Shown here piece after piece: positions 1 to 6,484 of a DNA stretch of 8,089 nt. Source of the DNA: an uncultured Collinsella sp. (GTDB lineage Bacteria > Actinomycetota > Coriobacteriia > Coriobacteriales > Coriobacteriaceae); contig CABUVC010000069.1 of the NCBI GenBank assembly GCA_902494855.1, positions 1 through 8,089 of the forward strand, in the 5' to 3' direction. The stretch's first letter is position 1, and every line of letters begins with the position of its first letter. The translations under genes were made by a program, and so were the position numbers. The notes below the pieces were generated by a model. The model made no database searches and had not been told where the DNA came from. It saw only the letters and a list, made by a program, of their open reading frames with translations.

Positions 1-1
1 G

Positions 2-973
2 CTCTACGGCACGGTCGCGCTCCTTGCGCCCGAGGACCGCGCGCTTTTGCGGGGGCTTGTGGCGAACAAGTTCCGCGGCGATGTGGAAATCCTGCGCCCG
101 GGTTTGGCCCCGCTCGAGAAGATGTGCGGGGTTCCCGTCGTGGGTGTCGTGCCGTATCTTACGCTCGACCTGGACGACGAGGACTCGCTCGCGCCGCGCC
201 TATCTGCCCGCGAGGCGCGCGGTGTCATCGACGTCGCCGTCGTGCGTCTTCCGCATCTGTCGAACTTCACCGACTTCGACCCGCTTTCGCGCGTGCCCGG
301 CGTGGGCGTGCGCTATGTTTCCTCGACGACCGATCTGGGCCGACCCGACCTGGTGGTGCTTCCCGGCTCAAAGACCACGCTCGACGACGCGCGCTGGCTT
401 GCGGCTAGCGGCATCGGAGCCTGTGTACGCGCGCTTTCGGGCGCGGGCACACCGGTGCTCGGCATATGCGGAGGCTACCAGCTCTTGGGAGACGAGCTTT
501 CCGATCCGCACGGCAGGGAAGGCGCTGGCACCGCGCGCGGGCTCGGGCTCATCCCTGCAAGTACGGTGTTCAAGGAGGAAAAGCGCCTCGCCCAGTCGGA
601 GCTGCGCATCACGGGCGCCCAAGGCGCGTTCTCGGTGTGGAACGGCATGACGGCGCGCGGGTACGAGATTCACGACGGCGAAACGACCGTCTCCTGCGCC
701 CCTGCGGGCACGATTGGCGGCAAACCAGAAGGCGCGGCCTGCGGAAACGTGTTCGGAACCTATCTCCACGGCCTGTTCGACGAACCGGGGGTGGCGCTCG
801 CCCTCGCGCGCTCGCTTGCGCGTATACGCGGCCTGCCCGAGAGCGTCGTGGGTGCTGCGGGCGCGGCGTCCGCGGCCGATCACCGTGCGCGCGAGTTCGA
901 CCGCCTGGCCGACGCCGTGCGCGGGGCGCTCGACATGGAGTATGTCTACCGCATTATCGAGGAGGGCGTATGA
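2..973 (+). CDS. cobQ: Cobyric acid synthase, glutamine-hydrolysing (CobQ/CbiP), 5' truncated by window edge
   Basis: This cytoplasmic enzyme uses ATP and glutamine to amidate four side chains of adenosylcobyrinic acid a,c-diamide, giving cobyric acid. The frame is open to the left edge, so the start lies outside; 323 residues remain of a family that is usually near 500. The first visible residues (LYGTVALLAPEDR, then ANKFRGD and GVPVVGVVPY) match the end of the N-terminal dethiobiotin-synthetase-like ATP-binding domain. The rest is a class I glutamine amidotransferase-like domain. Its nucleophile is Cys156 of the visible part, in GICGGYQLLG (codon 467-469). The partner histidine is His256, in GTYLHGLFD (codon 767-769). 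The TGA stop overlaps the ATG of the adenosyltransferase gene by four bases, and a GGAGGG ribosome site for that gene lies inside this coding end. The TTG at 47 is not a start, because homology continues upstream of it. Family assignment is secure. Confidence 0.95.
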   Translation, partial: LYGTVALLAPEDRALLRGLVANKFRGDVEILRPGLAPLEKMCGVPVVGVVPYLTLDLDDEDSLAPRLSAREARGVIDVAVVRLPHLSNFTDFDPLSRVPGVGVRYVSSTTDLGRPDLVVLPGSKTTLDDARWLAASGIGACVRALSGAGTPVLGICGGYQLLGDELSDPHGREGAGTARGLGLIPASTVFKEEKRLAQSELRITGAQGAFSVWNGMTARGYEIHDGETTVSCAPAGTIGGKPEGAACGNVFGTYLHGLFDEPGVALALARSLARIRGLPESVVGAAGAASAADHRAREFDRLADAVRGALDMEYVYRIIEEGV

Positions 974-1485
974 TCCACGTGTATCATGGCGACGGCAAAG
1001 GCAAGACCACGGCGGCGATGGGCCTCGCCCTTCGCATGCTCGCCGCAGGCCGCCGCGTCGTCGTCGTGCAGTTCCTGAAAGACGGCGAAAGCGGGGAGGC
1101 GCGCCTGCTCGCCGAGCATTTCGGCGTGCCCGTGTTCGCGGGGAAGGCGTCGGACAAGTTTACCTGGTCGATGACGTCGGAAGAACTTGCCGCGACGTGC
1201 GAGCTGCACGATGGGAACCTCGCTTCCGCGCTCGCCGAGCTCGAGGGCGCGCAGGAGGGGCTGCTCGTGCTCGACGAGGCGCTCGACGCGCTTTCGAAGG
1301 GGCTTGTCGACGAGGAGCTCGTGGACCGCGCGCTCGATATGTCCGCGCGCGGCGTCGAAGTAGCGCTCACCGGGCGCGCGCCTTCCCGCAAGATCGTGGA
1401 GAAGGCCGACTACATAACCGAGATGCAGTGCGAGAAACACCCCTACGCTCAGGGGATATGTGCAAGGGAAGGAGTGGAGTACTAG
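970..1485 (+). CDS. cobO: Corrinoid (cob(I)yrinic acid a,c-diamide) adenosyltransferase, CobO/BtuR/CobA type
   Basis: The enzyme transfers the 5'-deoxyadenosyl group of ATP to the cobalt(I) of corrinoids, forming the Co-C bond of adenosylcobalamin intermediates. The 171-residue product begins directly with the first beta strand and the P-loop HGDGKGKTTAA (residues 6-16). A Walker-B-like LLVLDE follows at 98-103, then TGRAP at 134-138, ADYITEM at 146-152 and the C-terminal block KHPYAQGICAREGVEY, all typical of the BtuR/CobO family. It lacks the roughly 25-residue N-terminal arm of the enterobacterial CobA, so it is a short form. The ATG overlaps the cobQ stop (ATGA) and has GGAGGG at 961-966. 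An in-frame upstream extension is open to 466 but is Arg-rich shadow sequence of cobQ, so I reject it. The next gene starts on the base after the TAG stop. The neighbouring cobQ, whose substrate is the adenosylated product, supports the assignment. Confidence 0.95.
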   Translation: MIHVYHGDGKGKTTAAMGLALRMLAAGRRVVVVQFLKDGESGEARLLAEHFGVPVFAGKASDKFTWSMTSEELAATCELHDGNLASALAELEGAQEGLLVLDEALDALSKGLVDEELVDRALDMSARGVEVALTGRAPSRKIVEKADYITEMQCEKHPYAQGICAREGVEY

Positions 1486-2127
1486 ATGGATTCCAAGGAG
1501 ATGGCGCCTGGCGACATCGAGCGGCGCAGCTTCGAGATCATCACCGAAGAGCTCGGCGGCCGCACGTTCCCGCCGCTCGAAGAGCCCGTCGTGAAGCGCG
1601 TCATCCATACCACTGCCGACTTCTCGTACGCCGATTCCCTCGTGTTCACCCATGACGCCGCGCACTGTGCGCTCGACGCACTGCGCGCAGGGGCCACGGT
1701 GCTCACCGATACGAACATGGCGCTCGCAGGCATAAGCAAGCCTGCGCTCGCGAAGCTCGGCTGCAAGGCCGTGTGCTACATGGCCGACCCTGATGTCGCC
1801 GCGGCTGCGCGCGCCGCGGGTACGACTCGCGCCGTTGCGAGCATGGACAAAGCTTGCGACATCGAGGGTCCGCTCATCGTGGCCGTCGGCAACGCTCCCA
1901 CAGCACTTCTGCGCCTCGCCGAGCTCATGGACGCGGGGAAGATCGCGCCCGCGCTCGTCGTTGGGGTGCCGGTCGGGTTTGTGAACGTGGTCGAGGCGAA
2001 AGAGGAGCTACTCGCGCGACGCGTGCCGGCCATCGTCGCGAGGGGTCGCAAGGGCGGCTCTACCGTGGCGGCCGCCATTATGAACGCGCTGCTCTACCAG
2101 ATCACGCGCCCAGGCGGCCCGAAGTGA
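1486..2127 (+). CDS. cbiC: Precorrin-8X / cobalt-precorrin-8 methylmutase (CbiC/CobH)
   Basis: The enzyme moves a methyl group from C-11 to C-12 of the corrin ring, giving hydrogenobyrinic acid or, in the cobalt-early anaerobic route, cobyrinic acid. The 213-residue protein has the usual family length. Its N-terminal block IERRSFEII (11-19) and RVIHTTADFSY (38-48) carry His41, matching the catalytic histidine of the family. VGNAPTALLRL, VVGVPVGFVNVVEAKE and the C-terminal GRKGGSTVAAAIMNALLY (from residue 187) are the other hallmark blocks. The ATG directly abuts the cobO stop (TAGATG). AAGGAG at 1469-1474 and GGAG at 1476-1479 are both possible ribosome sites. The last four bases overlap the GTG start of the reductase gene. 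Whether the pathway is cobalt-early or cobalt-late cannot be decided from this protein. An anaerobic host would favour the cobalt-precorrin-8 substrate. Confidence 0.95.
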   Translation: MDSKEMAPGDIERRSFEIITEELGGRTFPPLEEPVVKRVIHTTADFSYADSLVFTHDAAHCALDALRAGATVLTDTNMALAGISKPALAKLGCKAVCYMADPDVAAAARAAGTTRAVASMDKACDIEGPLIVAVGNAPTALLRLAELMDAGKIAPALVVGVPVGFVNVVEAKEELLARRVPAIVARGRKGGSTVAAAIMNALLYQITRPGGPK

Positions 2128-2897
2128 CGGCGCCCGCATCCGCGCCGGCGCTGCGCATCTTCGCCGGCACCACTGAGGGCCGCCTTCTGTGCGAATGGGC
2201 GAGCGGGGCGGGCATCCCCGCCCGTGCCTACGCGGCAACCGAGTACGGAGGCGAGCTTTTGGGCGAACTTCCGGGCATCGAGGTGCATGCGGGCAGGCTC
2301 GACGAGGCCGACATGGAGCGCGAGCTTTCCGGCGCGCGCATCGTCGTCGACGCCACGCACCCCTTCGCTACGCTCGCAAGCGGCAACATCCGGGCCGCTT
2401 CGCTCGCCGTGGGTGCACGATGCCTGCGCCTTGCGCGCCCGGCCGAGGCGCTGCCCGAAGGCGTCGTGTCGGTCGCGTCGATCGCCTGCGCGGCGCGCTT
2501 TCTCTCCGAGAACCCGGGTCGTGCGCTTCTCACGACGGGGAGCAAGGAGCTTGCTCCCTACACGCGCGTCGCCGATTTCACGGAGCGCTTCTTCGTGCGT
2601 GTGCTCCCGCTGCCCGGTGCTATAACGAAGTGCATCGACGCGGGGTTTTCGCCGTCGCACGTCATCGGTATGCAGGGGCCCTTCACCCGCGAGCTCAACG
2701 AGGCGATGCTTCGGCAGGTGAGCGCCCAGTGGCTTGTGACCAAGGACTCGGGTACCGTAGGCGGCACGGCCGAGAAGCTCGCCGCCGCGCGCGACGCGGG
2801 GGCGAGCTGCATCGTGGTCACCCGTCCCGCCGAGGGAGGCGGGGCCCTTTCGCTTCGGGAAGTGGAAGACGCGCTTTTACGGGAGTTCGCGCGCTAG
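2124..2897 (+). CDS. cbiJ: Precorrin-6x / cobalt-precorrin-6A reductase (CbiJ/CobK)
   Basis: This NAD(P)H-dependent enzyme reduces the macrocycle of (cobalt-)precorrin-6A during corrin ring synthesis. I place the start at GTG 2124, which overlaps the cbiC stop as GTGA and gives a 257-residue protein, normal for the family. The frame is open much further upstream, but that part is Arg-rich shadow of cbiC. Family blocks appear in order: RIFAGTTEGR (11-20, nucleotide-binding glycine loop), DATHPFA (76-82), TGSKEL (138-143), GMQGPF (182-187) and VTKDSG (205-210). No strong Shine-Dalgarno sequence precedes the GTG, so translation probably depends on coupling to cbiC. It is the last + strand gene; the convergent permease gene ends 34 bases beyond its TAG stop. 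The cobalt-early (CbiJ) and cobalt-late (CobK) forms belong to one family and cannot be separated here. Confidence 0.93.
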   Translation: MTAPASAPALRIFAGTTEGRLLCEWASGAGIPARAYAATEYGGELLGELPGIEVHAGRLDEADMERELSGARIVVDATHPFATLASGNIRAASLAVGARCLRLARPAEALPEGVVSVASIACAARFLSENPGRALLTTGSKELAPYTRVADFTERFFVRVLPLPGAITKCIDAGFSPSHVIGMQGPFTRELNEAMLRQVSAQWLVTKDSGTVGGTAEKLAAARDAGASCIVVTRPAEGGGALSLREVEDALLREFAR

Positions 2898-2931
2898 GCG
2901 CTCTAATTCACCGCAACTTGTTGGTGGTGGC
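2898..2931. other. Short convergent intergenic gap with no clear terminator
   Basis: Only 34 bases separate the stop codons of two convergent operons. A weak imperfect hairpin can be drawn from CACC at 2909-2912 and GGTG at 2922-2925, but it is internally bulged, its inner loop is tight and no T-tract follows on either strand. Termination may therefore be Rho-dependent or occur inside the opposing genes. The base composition changes near this gap. Confidence 0.5.
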
Positions 2932-4146
2932 TTACTGGTAGCGTAGGCACTCCACCGGGTCGAGCTTTGCCGCGCGGCGAGCGGGATAGAAGCCAAAGAT
3001 TACGCCGATGCCGACCGATACGGCAAACGCGATCAACACTGTCGTAATGGAGAAGCTTGGCGTGATCGTCCCGGTAGCTCCAAACTCGCTCATGATGCCC
3101 GAGCTTGCGGCAAAGAACGTGAGTCCCCATGCCAGCAGATAGCCAATCAGGACACCCAGCAGGCCACCGGTGACGCACAGTGCCGAGGACTCGGCCAAAA
3201 ACTGCGCGGTGATATCGCGACGACTGGCGCCCAGAGCGCGGCGGATGCCGATCTCGCGGATGCGCTCGGTCACGTTGGTGAGCATCATATTCATAATGCC
3301 GATACCGCCGACAAGCAGCGAGATGCTGGCGACAGCACCCATGATGAGCGAGAATGCGCCCATAAAGGAGTTGAGTGCATCGATGGCGCTTTTCATGGAG
3401 GTCGCCGATACACTGTCGTACTCATCATCCTCCGCGATGCCCTTCATTGCGCGCACCTTGGACTCGATGGTCTTGCAGAGCTCATCCATGTCCGTGCCCT
3501 CGGCGGCAAGTGCCGTCACACTGGGGAATGAAGGATTCTCGTCGCCAAACAACTCGGAGATGGTTTCGCGTGGCATATACAGCGTAAGCGAGCCCATGGA
3601 GTCGCTGCCGCCATCAATCACGCCTACAATCTGCACCTCGCCGTTGGACACCTTGATGGTTTTCCCCAGCGCATCCTGTTCGTTGCCGTAAAGCTGATCG
3701 GCGCCGTTGCGGCTGATGAGCGCCACGCGCGAGCCTGACTGGGACTCGGCCTGGGAATAGGTGCGCCCCGCAACGAGCTTGCTGGCCCCCACGGCGTCGA
3801 GCATGTCGCTATCGACACCTTGTGCCATGACGGTATAGCTTTTATCGCCGGTCTTGTACTCGGTATACGCGCTGTCGACAATGCCGATCTGCTCTATCTG
3901 CGGCACCAGTTTTTGAAGCTTCTCGATGTCCGACTCGGTGAGTTCTTGCGACGAATAGATTTGCACCATGCGTGCCGCATTGAGACCCAGACTGTTGACC
4001 AGGCTGTTTTGGATGCCGCCGATGAGCGAAGTCATGGCGATTACCGAGGCGATGCCGATGACAATGCCCAGGATGGTGAGCAGGCTGCGCCCCTTGTTGG
4101 CTTCGAGCGAGTGAAGGGCTTCCTGGATGAGATCGCGGGCGCTCAT
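2932..4146 (-). CDS. ABC transporter permease, MacB/FtsX (YknZ-like) family
   Basis: This is the membrane subunit of a mechanotransmission-type ABC exporter working with the ATPase and adaptor encoded just upstream. The 404-residue protein has the MacB layout. A first membrane helix lies at about 22-42, preceded by the conserved EALHSLEANKGRSLLTILGI. A large extracytoplasmic MacB_PCD-type domain follows at about 43-262. Three helices come next, near 265-290, 320-345 and 366-386 (FtsX domain). The cytosolic coupling segment EIGIRRALGASRRDI (298-312) and the C-terminal ARRAAKLDPVECLRYQ are family hallmarks. The ATG overlaps the ATPase stop by four bases (ATGA), and AAAGGAG at 4160-4154 gives a good 7-base spacing, so the start is secure. 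The substrate cannot be read from the sequence. Known relatives handle macrolides, peptides, bacteriocin-like toxins or lipoproteins. Confidence 0.93.
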   Translation of the reverse strand: MSARDLIQEALHSLEANKGRSLLTILGIVIGIASVIAMTSLIGGIQNSLVNSLGLNAARMVQIYSSQELTESDIEKLQKLVPQIEQIGIVDSAYTEYKTGDKSYTVMAQGVDSDMLDAVGASKLVAGRTYSQAESQSGSRVALISRNGADQLYGNEQDALGKTIKVSNGEVQIVGVIDGGSDSMGSLTLYMPRETISELFGDENPSFPSVTALAAEGTDMDELCKTIESKVRAMKGIAEDDEYDSVSATSMKSAIDALNSFMGAFSLIMGAVASISLLVGGIGIMNMMLTNVTERIREIGIRRALGASRRDITAQFLAESSALCVTGGLLGVLIGYLLAWGLTFFAASSGIMSEFGATGTITPSFSITTVLIAFAVSVGIGVIFGFYPARRAAKLDPVECLRYQ

Positions 4147-4916
4147 GCCATCGCTCCTTTCGGCGGGTTGGCGGAGGCGGAAATCATGGGCAGGCTATCT
4201 ACGGCGCTGCGCAGGGTTCGCGGTGCATGTGGAATATACGCGCCGTCGTGAATGCGACCGTCGCGGATGGTCACGGCACGGTCGGCCTCAGCGGCGATGC
4301 CGGGGTCATGTGTGATGAGCACGATGGTCTTGCCGCGCTCCTGAAGCTTGTGGAATGTTTCCATGACGAGCGCTCCGGTTGCGGAGTCCAGGTTTCCCGT
4401 CGGCTCATCGGCCAGGATGATGGGCGGGTCATTGACAAGGGCGCGCGCGATGGCGACACGCTGCATCTGGCCGCCCGAGAGCTCGGATATGCGGTGGTCC
4501 CAGTGGTCGACCGGTAGCGTGACGGCCTGCAGCGCGTGCACGGCGCGCATTTCGCGCTGGCTTCGGGGCACATTGGTGTAGGCCAGCGGCAGCATGACGT
4601 TTTCGATAACCGACAGGCGCGGCAGCAGGTTGAAGCTCTGAAAGACAAAGCCGATGCTCAGGGCGCGGACTTCGGTGAGCTCGTCATCATCGAGCTCGGC
4701 CACGTTAAGCCCTTGCAGGTAGTAGTCGCCTGCCGTTGGCTTATCCAGGCAGCCGAGGATGTTCATGAGCGTTGATTTGCCCGAGCCCGATGGGCCAGTG
4801 ATGGCGACGAATTCGCCGGGATTTACCGCCAGGCTCACGTTGTGCAGGATGTGGGCGCAACCTGCCTCGCTCTCAAAGATGCGGTGCACGTTGCGGATGT
4901 CGATAACGGGACGCAT
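4143..4916 (-). CDS. ABC transporter ATP-binding protein, MacB/LolD/YknY type
   Basis: This cytoplasmic ATPase powers the adjacent FtsX-type permease. The 257-residue protein carries every ABC motif intact: Walker A GPSGSGKS (41-48), Q-loop Gln93 in FVFQSFNLLP, signature LSGGQ (146-150), Walker B IILADE (166-171, catalytic Glu171), D-loop NLD (175-177) and H-loop His203 in LITHD. The FQSFNLLP and DEPTGNLDS blocks are characteristic of the LolD/MacB branch. About 30 residues follow the usual end of the fold (RDGRIHDG), forming a Pro/Ala/Ser-rich tail that leads into the overlap with the permease gene. The ATG shares one base with the TAA stop of the adaptor gene (TAATG). GAGGG at 4927-4923 lies six bases upstream, which supports this start and implies translational coupling. 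Confidence 0.95.
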   Translation of the reverse strand: MRPVIDIRNVHRIFESEAGCAHILHNVSLAVNPGEFVAITGPSGSGKSTLMNILGCLDKPTAGDYYLQGLNVAELDDDELTEVRALSIGFVFQSFNLLPRLSVIENVMLPLAYTNVPRSQREMRAVHALQAVTLPVDHWDHRISELSGGQMQRVAIARALVNDPPIILADEPTGNLDSATGALVMETFHKLQERGKTIVLITHDPGIAAEADRAVTIRDGRIHDGAYIPHAPRTLRSAVDSLPMISASANPPKGAMA

Positions 4917-6352
4917 TACATGCCCTCGTCGGCAGACATACTGCCCGAATCCGCGCCGTAGCCGCCGTCAGCCGTTGCGTCCGCTCCGGTGTCCATGACG
5001 AGGGTGTCGCCATCGCGCAGCTTGGTAACCGGCACGCCAGGGTTGATCTCGTTGCCCTGGTCGTCGTGCTTGACCTGCGTCTTGCCGACTACGGCTTCGT
5101 TGTCGTTTTGCGTCACGACGGTCACCTTCACGCGACGGGTTTGCTTGCCCTCGTCATCAGTCGCCACGTTGACGTAATAGTGTTCGCCGTCTTCGGTCAT
5201 GAGCGCCATCGTCGGCACCATCACCACGTCGTCGAGCTGCTCGGTCACCACCGATACCTCGGCCGTCATGCCCGGCTTCAGGCGCGCGTCGGGCGCCTCG
5301 ATGAGGATGTCGACGTTAAAGGTTACGCTGCCGCCGCCACTGTTGGCGGCGTCGGAGTTTGCCACCGACGCGATAGCCGTGACGGTGCCCTGGCTCACGA
5401 TATCGGGAAACGCGGGATACGTGACGTTGGCGCTCTGCCCAACGGCGATCTTGGCGATGTCCTTTTCGCCCACCTGCACGGTCACCTTCATCTTGGATAG
5501 GTCGGCGATCTGCATGCACTGCTTGCCGCCGCTCGTATCGCTTTCGCCCATGATCATGCCGCCTGTAACCGTGGCGCCCACTTTGGCATTGAGCTCCACG
5601 ATGCTGCCCGAGCTCGGGGCCGTGACCGTACGGCTGGCGGCCTTGGCGTTCGCCTGATCAAGGTTTGCCTGGGCCGAAGCGAGGCTGCGCTGCGCGGCCG
5701 ATACGGCGTTCGTGTCCGCTGATGCGTCGGAGACGCCAGCCGCTGCGGAAGCTCCATCGACGTCCGTCGTTGGGGTGGCCTGCGCGGCAGCTGCGGCTTT
5801 CTGCGCGTTGGCGAGGTCTTCCTGAGCGGCTGCAACTGCACGTTGCGCCTCGGCAACGTTGCGATCGAGCTCGTCGTTTTTAATGGTCATAAGCACGTCG
5901 CCCTCGTTGACGGATTGGCCTGCCTGTACGTTGATCGAATCGACCGTGCCGTCGACAGAAGGGGAGACCACTGAGGACGAAATGGGTTTGAGCTGGCCTT
6001 TAGCCTCGACCGTTGTGGTAAACGTGCCCTCGGTCACCATGTCGGTCACAGGCCCGCTAGCGCCCTGAGGCTGCGCATTGATAACCAGGGTTGCGACAAT
6101 GGCAATGAGCGCGATGGCACCTACGACACCGACGGCAATGCCGCGTCGAATCAGCTTTTTGCGTCGACGTTCGGCACGTTTTGCTTTGAGCTTGGCATAT
6201 GCCTCTTCATCGGAAATCTCGGCGGTATCGTTCGTGCGTCCGCTCTGTTTTTCGGCATGTACGTTTGTAATCAAAGGAATCGTTTCGGTGGCACCTTCGG
6301 GCGTGTACTCGGCATCATCCGGGCCTGGGGTGATGGTGGGGACATTCGGCAT
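4916..6352 (-). CDS. Membrane-anchored HlyD/MacA-like (YknX-type) adaptor subunit of ABC exporter
   Basis: This membrane-fusion-type adaptor for the MacB-like transporter is 478 residues from the chosen start. A long polar N-terminus (1-57) and a basic stretch (58-70, with RAERRRKKLIRR) precede one membrane helix at about 71-91, so most of the protein faces outward. The first lipoyl half is near 124-157, with VSPSVDGTV and AGQSVNEGDVL. Alanine/glutamine-rich coiled-coil arms (160-192 and 215-240) flank a low-complexity Ala/Ser/Asp/Thr segment. The second lipoyl half starts with VTAPSSGSIVEL (243-254), followed by beta-barrel and membrane-proximal domains. The last roughly 23 residues are acidic, Gly/Ala/Asp/Ser-rich. 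I chose ATG 6352 because AAAGGAG lies five bases upstream. An in-frame ATG at 6415 would add 21 unlikely residues and lies upstream of the predicted promoter. It leads the operon; the ATPase gene overlaps its stop. Confidence 0.9.
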   Translation of the reverse strand: MPNVPTITPGPDDAEYTPEGATETIPLITNVHAEKQSGRTNDTAEISDEEAYAKLKAKRAERRRKKLIRRGIAVGVVGAIALIAIVATLVINAQPQGASGPVTDMVTEGTFTTTVEAKGQLKPISSSVVSPSVDGTVDSINVQAGQSVNEGDVLMTIKNDELDRNVAEAQRAVAAAQEDLANAQKAAAAAQATPTTDVDGASAAAGVSDASADTNAVSAAQRSLASAQANLDQANAKAASRTVTAPSSGSIVELNAKVGATVTGGMIMGESDTSGGKQCMQIADLSKMKVTVQVGEKDIAKIAVGQSANVTYPAFPDIVSQGTVTAIASVANSDAANSGGGSVTFNVDILIEAPDARLKPGMTAEVSVVTEQLDDVVMVPTMALMTEDGEHYYVNVATDDEGKQTRRVKVTVVTQNDNEAVVGKTQVKHDDQGNEINPGVPVTKLRDGDTLVMDTGADATADGGYGADSGSMSADEGM

Positions 6353-6364
6353 AGCGTCTCCTTT
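6353..6364 (-). promoter_or_regulatory. Ribosome binding site deciding the adaptor start
   Basis: On the minus strand AAAGGAG (6364-6358) lies five bases upstream of the ATG at 6352. It is the strongest Shine-Dalgarno match near either candidate start, and no comparable site precedes the in-frame ATG at 6415. This fixes the adaptor's N-terminus at MPNVPTITPG. Confidence 0.85.
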
Positions 6365-6382
6365 ATAGAAAGAACCTCGATA

Positions 6383-6388
6383 ATTATA
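6383..6388 (-). promoter_or_regulatory. Candidate -10 box (TATAAT) for the exporter operon
   Basis: The minus strand reads a perfect TATAAT at 6388-6383, inside an AT-rich patch in otherwise GC-rich DNA. Transcription from it would begin near 6376 and leave a leader of about 24 bases before the adaptor ATG. No TTGACA-like -35 is present at 16-19 bases upstream; that space is occupied by a GC-rich hairpin. If real, the promoter may need an activator or an alternative sigma factor. Confidence 0.5.
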
Positions 6389-6390
6389 TA

Positions 6391-6412
6391 CGCCCACCGG
6401 TTGGGGCGGGCG
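6391..6412 (-). terminator. GC-rich hairpin, possible terminator of the L,D-transpeptidase gene or operator
   Basis: Read on the minus strand, CGCCCGCC and GGTGGGCG pair as an 8-bp stem (one G-U pair) around a 6-base loop CCAACC. The stem ends three bases before TATAAT. It lies about 72 bases after the transpeptidase stop, and the following bases are A/T-rich but not a clean U-tract. It could be a weak intrinsic terminator or a protein-binding palindrome covering the -35 region of the exporter promoter. Confidence 0.45.
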
Positions 6413-6484
6413 CATATGGCGGATTCTTTCGGAACTGTTAGATTGGTCGCAGCGGCTCCACGTTGTGGGAATGCGCGCGTTGCA

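Larger units (their letters stand above)
6368..6430. repeat. Inverted repeat arms flanking the promoter hairpin
   Basis: On the + strand GAAAGAACC (6368-6376) is matched by GGATTCTTTC (6421-6430). The arms share 7 perfect bases plus two more past a bulged A, with 44 bases between them. They flank both the TATAAT box and the GC-rich hairpin. The role is unknown; an operator pair is one option and chance is another, because arms of this length can arise randomly. Confidence 0.35.

Noticed and set aside
466..969. In-frame upstream extension of the adenosyltransferase
   Set aside because: It is Arg/Ala-rich shadow of cobQ. The ATG at 970 has a good ribosome site and directly precedes the conserved P-loop.
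946..1665. 239-codon minus-strand frame opposite cobO and cbiC
   Set aside because: It is antisense to two well-supported genes and has no recognisable family features.
1854..2123. Upstream in-frame extension of cbiJ
   Set aside because: The segment is Arg/Gly/His-rich shadow of cbiC. Reductase homology begins just after GTG 2124, which also forms the GTGA overlap.
2905..2930. Possible bidirectional terminator between the convergent operons
   Set aside because: The hairpin is short and bulged, with a tight inner loop and no T-tract on either strand.
5640..5860. Alanine/glutamine-rich repeat-like stretch in the adaptor gene, considered as a DNA tandem repeat
   Set aside because: The repetition is at the protein level (coiled-coil heptads), with varied codons and no clean tandem unit in the DNA.
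6353..6415. Alternative ATG at 6415 for the adaptor gene
   Set aside because: It has no ribosome site, spans the TATAAT box and hairpin, and adds 21 residues that look like translated regulatory DNA.
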